NCBI GenBank assembly: GCA_023415335.1
Contig: JAEZLD010000192.1
Location: 1 to 11,442, forward strand
Source: Bacillota bacterium
GTDB lineage: Bacteria > Bacillota > Clostridia > Clostridiales > Caloramatoraceae
Length of the DNA: 11,442 nt
Direction of reading: 5' to 3'
The notes beneath the pieces are model-generated. The model made no database searches and had not been told where the DNA came from. It was given only the letters and a program-made list of their open reading frames with translations. Shown one piece after another: positions 6,399-11,442 of the stretch (positions are counted from its first letter, which is position 1; each line of letters starts with the position of its first letter). Both the position numbers and the translations under genes were made by a program.

Positions 6399-7928
6399 AT
6401 GCTTCAAATAAATAACCTGTCAATTATACATAAAAAGGATCTGTCAAAAATAATTGAAAACTTTTCATTTGCCCTAAATTCTGGTGACAAGGTTGTAATA
6501 ATAGGAGAAGAAGGGAACGGAAAGTCTACCCTCCTTAAAATGATTGCAGATGAAAATCTTGTAGAAAGCTATACAGAGCACTCTGGGGAAATAATAATAC
6601 AGAACGAATCTATAGGCTACCTTCCCCAGTGGCTTCCTGAGGCTTATAAATCCAAAACATTATATGAGTACTACTCACACATGCCACAGTTTTTTGAGCT
6701 ATCGCCAGGAGAACAGTCAGAGCTTACAAAGCAGCTGGGACTAACCCCTGATTTTCTCTATTCTGACCAGATAATGGATACCCTTTCAGGAGGAGAAAAG
6801 ATAAAGGCACAATTTATAGGTCTTCTAATAAAAAAGCCTTCCTTGCTTTTACTAGATGAGCCCTCCAACGATATAGATATTGAAACCTTAGAATGGATGG
6901 AGGACTTTATAAATCTCAGCCCAATTCCTATTATGTTCGTATCCCATGATGAAATGCTTATAGAAAGGACAGCCACTGTTGTCATCCATATAGAAAGGCT
7001 CAGGAGGAAAACAATACCCCGCTGTACCGTTGCCCATATGCCATACAAGCAATATATACAGGAGCGGCTATCTAGGTTTGAGCATCAGGAGCAGCTTGCC
7101 CGTAAAGAAAAAAGCGACTTCGACAAGAAAATGGAGAAATATCGCCAGCTTGAATCCAAGGTAGAACACCAGCAGAATACTGTATCAAGGCAGGACCCCC
7201 ATGGAGGACAGCTGCTAAAGAAGAAGATGCATGCAGTAAAATCCATGGGAAGACGGTTTGAAAGAGAAAAGGAAGGAATGACACAGCTGCCAGAGTATGA
7301 AAGCTCCATACTTTTAAAGTTTACAGGAACAGCTGAAATCCCCAAGGGTAAAACAGTACTTGACCTGTCACTTGATATATTAGCTGTTGATGGAAGACAG
7401 CTTTCAAAGGACATCCACCTGTTTGTACAGGGGGGAGAAAAGATATGTATCATAGGAAGGAACGGAGCAGGCAAAACAACGCTTGTCCGTATTATTGCAG
7501 ATATACTTCTTCCAAGGAAGGATATGAATGTCTGCTACATGCCCCAAAACTATGAGGATGAAATGTCTTCTGACATAACTCCTGTGAATTTTCTGTCCTC
7601 CACAGGCCATAAGGATGAAATTACCCAAATCCGTACCTGGATGGCAAGTATGAAGTTTACAGCAGATGAAATGGGGCACCCTATTTCAGAGCTGTCCAGT
7701 GGGCAGAAAGCAAAGCTGTTCTTTCTTAAAACAAATCTGGATGGTGCAAATGTGCTTATACTTGACGAGCCCACAAGGAACTTCTCACCTTTGTCCAACC
7801 CTGTGATACGGGATGTTCTTAAGGATTACGCAGGCACCATAATAAGCGTTTCACATGACAGAAGGTATATTTCAGAGGTTTGCAGCAAGGTCTACGAGCT
7901 TACCCCTAAGGGGCTTGTGATAAAGTAA
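6399..7928 (+). CDS. ABC-F ATPase, probable antibiotic-resistance ribosome-protection protein
   Basis: The 509-residue protein has two nucleotide-binding domains and no membrane segments, so it is an ABC-F rather than a transporter. NBD1 has Walker A GEEGNGKST (36-44), signature LSGGEK (129-134), Walker B LLLLDEP (149-155, catalytic E154) and switch VSHDE (181-185). NBD2 has Walker A GRNGAGKTT (353-361), signature LSSGQ (432-436), Walker B LILDEPTRN (453-461, E457) and SHDR (485-488). A long charged linker (about 210-305) should form the helical arm that enters the ribosome near the peptidyl-transferase centre. NBD2 has DEPTRNFSPLS instead of the DEPTNHLD usual in housekeeping members such as EttA. 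ABC-F proteins bind the E site and dislodge drugs or rescue stalls. AAGGAG lies 8 nt before the ATG. Regulation appears to be by the leader attenuator, which argues for drug-inducible protection. The drug class cannot be assigned firmly. Confidence 0.9.
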   Translation: MLQINNLSIIHKKDLSKIIENFSFALNSGDKVVIIGEEGNGKSTLLKMIADENLVESYTEHSGEIIIQNESIGYLPQWLPEAYKSKTLYEYYSHMPQFFELSPGEQSELTKQLGLTPDFLYSDQIMDTLSGGEKIKAQFIGLLIKKPSLLLLDEPSNDIDIETLEWMEDFINLSPIPIMFVSHDEMLIERTATVVIHIERLRRKTIPRCTVAHMPYKQYIQERLSRFEHQEQLARKEKSDFDKKMEKYRQLESKVEHQQNTVSRQDPHGGQLLKKKMHAVKSMGRRFEREKEGMTQLPEYESSILLKFTGTAEIPKGKTVLDLSLDILAVDGRQLSKDIHLFVQGGEKICIIGRNGAGKTTLVRIIADILLPRKDMNVCYMPQNYEDEMSSDITPVNFLSSTGHKDEITQIRTWMASMKFTADEMGHPISELSSGQKAKLFFLKTNLDGANVLILDEPTRNFSPLSNPVIRDVLKDYAGTIISVSHDRRYISEVCSKVYELTPKGLVIK

Positions 7929-7967
7929 AAGCATCCTCTAAGGCATGTTCTATAGCTATATATAAAT

Positions 7968-8101
7968 ATGTTCTTTTGTTGGTAAAGGAACTTACCGAAT
8001 AATCCGGTATCGCGGAACGACTCAAAGTAGAAAATCAAATGCTTTGGGTAACGTGACTGAATGCTGATTGGCAAACGGAAGAGGCAATCCTACCATCTTA
8101 G
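7968..8101 (+). pseudogene. Decayed TnpV-like mobile-element gene fragment
   Basis: Reading from 7976, the plus strand gives LLVKELTE, stop, SGIAERLKVENQMLWVT, stop, LNADWQTEEAILPS, stop. This matches from memory the C-terminal part of TnpV proteins of clostridial transposons and conjugative elements (a pattern like L-V-x-x-x-x-x-x-x-G-[IV]-x-E-x-L-K-x-E-N-x-x-x-W followed by [LM]-N). The codons just before (7968-7975, Met-Phe-Phe) fit the family in another frame, suggesting a frameshift. With two internal stops and no N-terminal half, it cannot be functional. It lies 40 bp past the ABC-F stop. The identification rests on motif memory and could be wrong. Confidence 0.5.
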
Positions 8102-8707
8102 TTTTTTTTACTTTTTTGTATTTTATTGTATATTCTTTCATATTATGATATAATTTACTTATTCTATGCTGATATATTCAACATCAGGCGAGAATTATTG
8201 AAATTATTGAAAACCTATTGAAAATATCGTCTTAAGGCTGTCCGGACGTTCACTGGCAGAAAGCATGACGTTAGTCTTAAAGTTCACAGGTAACTTTTGC
8301 CTGTTCCTTCTCTCAAAATGCAAGCAGCCTTTTGCAGTCGGGGTGTGCAGAGTACGCTGCACCCACATTCTTCTTTTGAGCATGTCCTGTAGTTCGGTTT
8401 ACAAGTTATATGGGCAGCAGGAAATATGCTGCATAATGGAAAAAAGCTGCTGCACTGTAAGCTTGCAGCGTTTGTGGACAAGTTATAATCTCCTCAAAAT
8501 TTTGACGTGGTAAAGCTTATGAGGCAATGCTGCTTGATTGACAGGTTCTTTTATCTCTCCGTAAATCTGGATTATCTGATGGTTCCACTGGAGTGGTTGT
8601 GAGAAATGGGGTGTTAGTAACATAAGATTTCTAGGTTCACCTTGTGTTGCGGTAGTACTCCGCTGGTCAGAAACAAACGAGTACATTATTTATAAATTTC
8701 TATATAC
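8102..8707. other. Long intergenic region without a supported gene
   Basis: A T-rich start (8102-8160) follows the TnpV remnant. ATTGAAA then occurs three times (about 8197-8225). A more GC-rich stretch at about 8228-8500 has many short palindromes built on GCAGC/GCTGC, including a bulged hairpin at 8341-8363 and a 7-bp pairing of 8414-8420 with 8447-8453. ACAAGTTATA is repeated exactly at 8401-8410 and 8478-8487. A small hairpin GCGG/CCGC lies at 8649-8663. Open frames here (82 codons plus strand, 65 and 67 codons minus strand) lack ribosome sites and look like chance. The region is probably a remnant or a non-coding part of a mobile element. Confidence 0.4.
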
Positions 8708-8721
8708 AGGAGGAAAACAAT

Positions 8722-11214
8722 ATGAAAAAACGAGTATTGAGTCTGTTCCTATACCTTATATTTCTGATGACGCTGATACCGTTAACGGCGTTTGCAGACG
8801 GTGATTCTTTTAATATTTGGGTCAACGGAACACAGGCAACCGCTGACAACAAAGACAACATTTTAGGCGATGGAGGCATTACGGCGGCTTATGACCCCTC
8901 TACCCATACACTGACCCTGAATGGTTCCGTGGACAGCATCAAGTCCACCTTTACCGATAAGCTGACCGTTGTTGTGAAAGCTGTGCAAACTAAAGTGCTG
9001 GACATCAATGCTGTAGGTGATGTTTCCATTACCGGTTCAGAAAGCATTAACGGCCCTGTTTTTGTAGAGTCCACCACTATCAGTACCGGTGGCAATGTAA
9101 CACTGGAGAATAAGAACATGGGCTTTGTTTCCTCGAGTACGCTGGCCATCACCAAGGCAAAAGATGTTACCATAATCAGCGACAAATCTAATCCCATAAT
9201 GAGTGGCCCGGTGTCCATCACCGCCGATGGCAACGTATTGATAGAGAAAAAGGGAGATTACAGCTTGCTGGTCTCGTCTCTGATCATTAATAAAGCAAAG
9301 GATGTTACTGTGCGTGGAAACAGCAGCAATTTTTTGATGAGTGAATCAACGATTAACGCGACCGGCAATGTGAACATTGAAAACAAGGGCACCGGTTTTG
9401 TTAGCAACAGCAATCTGACCATCAATAACGCCGTGGATGTAACTATAACGGCCTCCAGCAGCAGTGCGCCTATGTTTACCAATAATGTGGATGTTGCAGC
9501 TTCAGGCAATGTAACGCTGACAAACAACGGAAATTCTATATTGGTATATGGAAAGCTGAAGGTGACTGGTTCAAAGGATGTGACCATCACCAACAACAGC
9601 ACAAGCAATTTTTCTTTGGCAGGTGGTGTGGAGATCAACACTATCGGTGATGTGACCATTACCGGTAAGAGTACTACCGTGCCGATGATCTATAAAAATA
9701 CAACAATCGACACCTTGGGCATCGTACACCTTGAAAACGAGGGTATGATCTATAGTTCAATCGATGATACGGAAATGCTTTCCATTGGTAAGAAGACTCC
9801 CCCGAAAAATGTGGTCATCAAAACCGGCAAGATACCTACCACATTGGATGGGTATTCCACACCTGCAATTTCAGGTAGCCTTGACGTTAATTCTTATAAG
9901 TTCACCCTTGAGACTGACACAGCCACAACTGCCATCACAAGCTATGTTGGAAGTGTTCTACTTTTTGTGAGGGGCGATGTCAGTATCAGCAACAAGAGCG
10001 GCGCAGCTGTAAGTGGTAGCTGTACTGTGACAAGTGAAAACGGCAAAATCTCCATTGAAGGCAATTCCAATGGCCCTGCACTGATAACCGGTGATACGGA
10101 AATTATTACTCAGAATGATGTAGTTTTGACAAATGCAGCAGGTTCGATTTGTCAGCAGAAGGTTACGATCGGGAAGTCAGGCAGTGTAGGCTCGGATGTT
10201 TACGCAGGAAATGTGACAATCACAGGAAATAGCAATGGTGCGCCTTTAATTGGGAGTGATACAACTATCACAGCAAACGGCGATGTAAGGATGGAAAACA
10301 AAGGAAGCTCGTTTATAATTTCAGGCAATCTGTTGGTTAACAGAGCCAAGAACATGACGGTTAATGGCATATCCGGAGGGGCTCCGCTAATTACTGGCTA
10401 TGTGGAGATTACCGCCACCGATAATGTGCTGTTGGAAAACAAGGGCACTGGCTATGTTGTAGGCTCCAGCCTAATGATCCACAGTGCAAATGATGTAACG
10501 GTAACGGGCGCTACCAGTGCTTCACCGTTGCTGGCAGGAAAAACGCATATTACGGCAACAGGAAATATCTGTGTTGCCAATGTGGGAAATGGTGGGTTTA
10601 GCGTGAACGGTGATTTGAAAGTACAGGGTGCCAAGAATGTGACCGTTAGCAATAATTCCTCCACACCTACGATCACAGGAGCTGTGGAATTCAAAAAGAT
10701 TAAAGGAAATATTTTAATCGTTAACTATGGCCAAGGCTATACAATTGTCGGTACACTTACCTATGATAATGGCACCTCTTTGGGTTATACCACCGCGGAC
10801 GGCACCGAAGGTACAGAAATCGCTTCCGGAACTGTGCCGAATACGACCTACAGAAAGATCTACCTTGAGTATGTTTGCACCCATGAAAATGTAATACTTA
10901 AGAATGCTAAGGATGCCACCTGCACTGCAGAAGGCTATACTGGAGACACCTACTGTAAGGACTGCGACGAGAAGATTGCCGACGGCAAGAGCATTCCAAT
11001 GACCGCTCACACCTACAAGGACGGCAAGTGCACAGCCTGCGGTGCTGCGGATCCCAACTATAAGCCCACCGATCCCAGCAAACCCGATGATCCTACCAGC
11101 CCCCAGACCGGCGACAGCATAAATCTCTGGCTGTGGTTTTGGGCCTTATTTGTAAGCGGTGTCGTACTGTTCGGTACAACCGTTTATACCAAGGTAAAAA
11201 GGGAAGCAGAATAA
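8722..11214 (+). CDS. Secreted, cell-wall-anchored beta-solenoid repeat protein (SPQTG sortase substrate)
   Basis: The 830-residue protein begins with a Sec signal peptide (KKR, hydrophobic core, cleavage near AFA/DG at 25-26). Residues 28-68 hold a motif seen in gut clostridial surface proteins (NIWVNGTQ...LGDGG...THTLTLNG). From about 95 to 670 the signature [GK][DN]V-T-[IL] recurs every 23-24 residues (for example at 99, 124, 147, 170, 193, 215, 238, 262, 285, 309, then 418, 441, 465, 496, 520, 543, 567, 590, 614, 638, 662). GN/GD and KD/KN units alternate for part of the array, as expected of a right-handed beta-helix. A Cys/His module follows (C719, H721, C734, C745, C748, H763, C770, C773), then a Pro/Asp linker, SPQTGD (793-798), a membrane helix (about 802-822) and a short KVKREAE tail. 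AGGAGG lies 8 nt before the ATG. GC content looks higher than in the left-hand genes. The ligand or role is unknown; adhesion is a guess. Confidence 0.88.
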   Translation: MKKRVLSLFLYLIFLMTLIPLTAFADGDSFNIWVNGTQATADNKDNILGDGGITAAYDPSTHTLTLNGSVDSIKSTFTDKLTVVVKAVQTKVLDINAVGDVSITGSESINGPVFVESTTISTGGNVTLENKNMGFVSSSTLAITKAKDVTIISDKSNPIMSGPVSITADGNVLIEKKGDYSLLVSSLIINKAKDVTVRGNSSNFLMSESTINATGNVNIENKGTGFVSNSNLTINNAVDVTITASSSSAPMFTNNVDVAASGNVTLTNNGNSILVYGKLKVTGSKDVTITNNSTSNFSLAGGVEINTIGDVTITGKSTTVPMIYKNTTIDTLGIVHLENEGMIYSSIDDTEMLSIGKKTPPKNVVIKTGKIPTTLDGYSTPAISGSLDVNSYKFTLETDTATTAITSYVGSVLLFVRGDVSISNKSGAAVSGSCTVTSENGKISIEGNSNGPALITGDTEIITQNDVVLTNAAGSICQQKVTIGKSGSVGSDVYAGNVTITGNSNGAPLIGSDTTITANGDVRMENKGSSFIISGNLLVNRAKNMTVNGISGGAPLITGYVEITATDNVLLENKGTGYVVGSSLMIHSANDVTVTGATSASPLLAGKTHITATGNICVANVGNGGFSVNGDLKVQGAKNVTVSNNSSTPTITGAVEFKKIKGNILIVNYGQGYTIVGTLTYDNGTSLGYTTADGTEGTEIASGTVPNTTYRKIYLEYVCTHENVILKNAKDATCTAEGYTGDTYCKDCDEKIADGKSIPMTAHTYKDGKCTACGAADPNYKPTDPSKPDDPTSPQTGDSINLWLWFWALFVSGVVLFGTTVYTKVKREAE

Positions 11215-11315
11215 TTTTTCAAAACAACAAAAGGATAAAAACGAATCCTAGCTACTAGTGGTTTGCACAGACCCTTCAAAGGTGTTCTGGGATGCGCCAC
11301 CTCATAGCTATTACT

Positions 11316-11344
11316 GGCAGCCACTAAAAGTGGCTGTCTTTTTT
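11316..11344 (+). terminator. Intrinsic terminator after the surface-protein gene
   Basis: A 10-bp stem (11316-11325 with 11329-11338, core CAGCCACT/AGTGGCTG) closes on an AAA loop and is followed by TTTTTT. It lies about 100 nt beyond the stop of the surface-protein gene and is a textbook Rho-independent terminator for it. Bases 11345-11442 after it hold no supported gene. Confidence 0.85.
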
Positions 11345-11442
11345 GTGTATTTCCTCTTTTTACCCATAAGATAGCGCCATATACTCTTTCATAGATGTTT
11401 TATCACTGCTGAAGTCCTCTTCTAATTATCCCTGTATGTTTT

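Noticed and set aside
8265..8513. 82-codon Cys-rich plus-strand frame, and overlapping 65- and 67-codon minus-strand frames at 8284-8686
   Set aside because: None has a ribosome site or promoter. The Cys and Leu richness follows from the GCTGC-rich sequence, and the frames overlap each other on both strands.
8641..8721. Promoter for the surface-protein gene (TATAAA near 8691)
   Set aside because: AT-rich -10-like sequences are present but no acceptable -35 at 16-18 bp was found, so no promoter is called.
8889..9659. Minus-strand frames of 114 and 133 codons within the surface-protein gene
   Set aside because: They are antisense shadows of the Thr/Val/Asn repeat codons; the plus-strand protein has a signal peptide, repeats and a wall anchor.
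11345..11442. Minus-strand peptide-like reading (EEDFSSDKTSMKEYMALSYG) at the right edge, possibly the end of a gene outside the window
   Set aside because: An in-frame stop lies just upstream within the window and there is no start codon or ribosome site; 20 codons without context are not enough.

Overview
This window looks like a chromosomal segment of a low-to-medium-GC Gram-positive anaerobe of class Clostridia, probably a gut- or Lachnospiraceae-type genome. The evidence is AT-rich codon use (many ATA and AGA codons), strong AGGAGG-type ribosome sites, a long clostridial form of HflX, a DUF362 4Fe-4S protein, and a surface protein ending in a sortase signal of the SPxTG type. The genus cannot be fixed from the sequence alone.

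Left part (1-6055). Two identical tRNA-Gln(CUG) genes sit in tandem on the minus strand behind one promoter. Upstream of them on the same strand is the ribosome-associated GTPase hflX, which carries an extra N-terminal domain with a complete JAMM metalloprotease-type motif. A GNAT acetyltransferase points right and converges on a Nudix hydrolase. A minus-strand cluster follows, in transcription order: an SdpI-like membrane protein, a DUF362 ferredoxin-type protein and a cytoplasmic parvulin isomerase. This part reads as ordinary chromosome.

Middle (6120-7928). A single ABC-F ATPase gene of the ribosome-protection type lies behind a leader of about 240 nt. The leader has a near-consensus promoter, a three-codon upstream ORF (Met-Ile-Arg-stop) with a strong ribosome site, two mutually exclusive long-range pairings, and an intrinsic terminator just before the ABC-F ribosome site. 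This is the architecture of a ribosome-stalling attenuator that would turn on the protection factor when an antibiotic blocks translation. It is the most interesting system in the window.

Right part (7929-11442). About 0.8 kb without an intact gene begins with a decayed TnpV-like mobile-element fragment and continues into a structured stretch with repeated GCTGC/GCAGC motifs. After it comes an 830-residue secreted protein, richer in GC by eye. It has a signal peptide, a long 23-24-residue repeat array likely to fold as a beta-solenoid, a Cys/His-rich module and an SPQTG cell-wall anchor. A strong intrinsic terminator follows. The remnant, the composition shift and the accessory surface protein together suggest a horizontally acquired patch.
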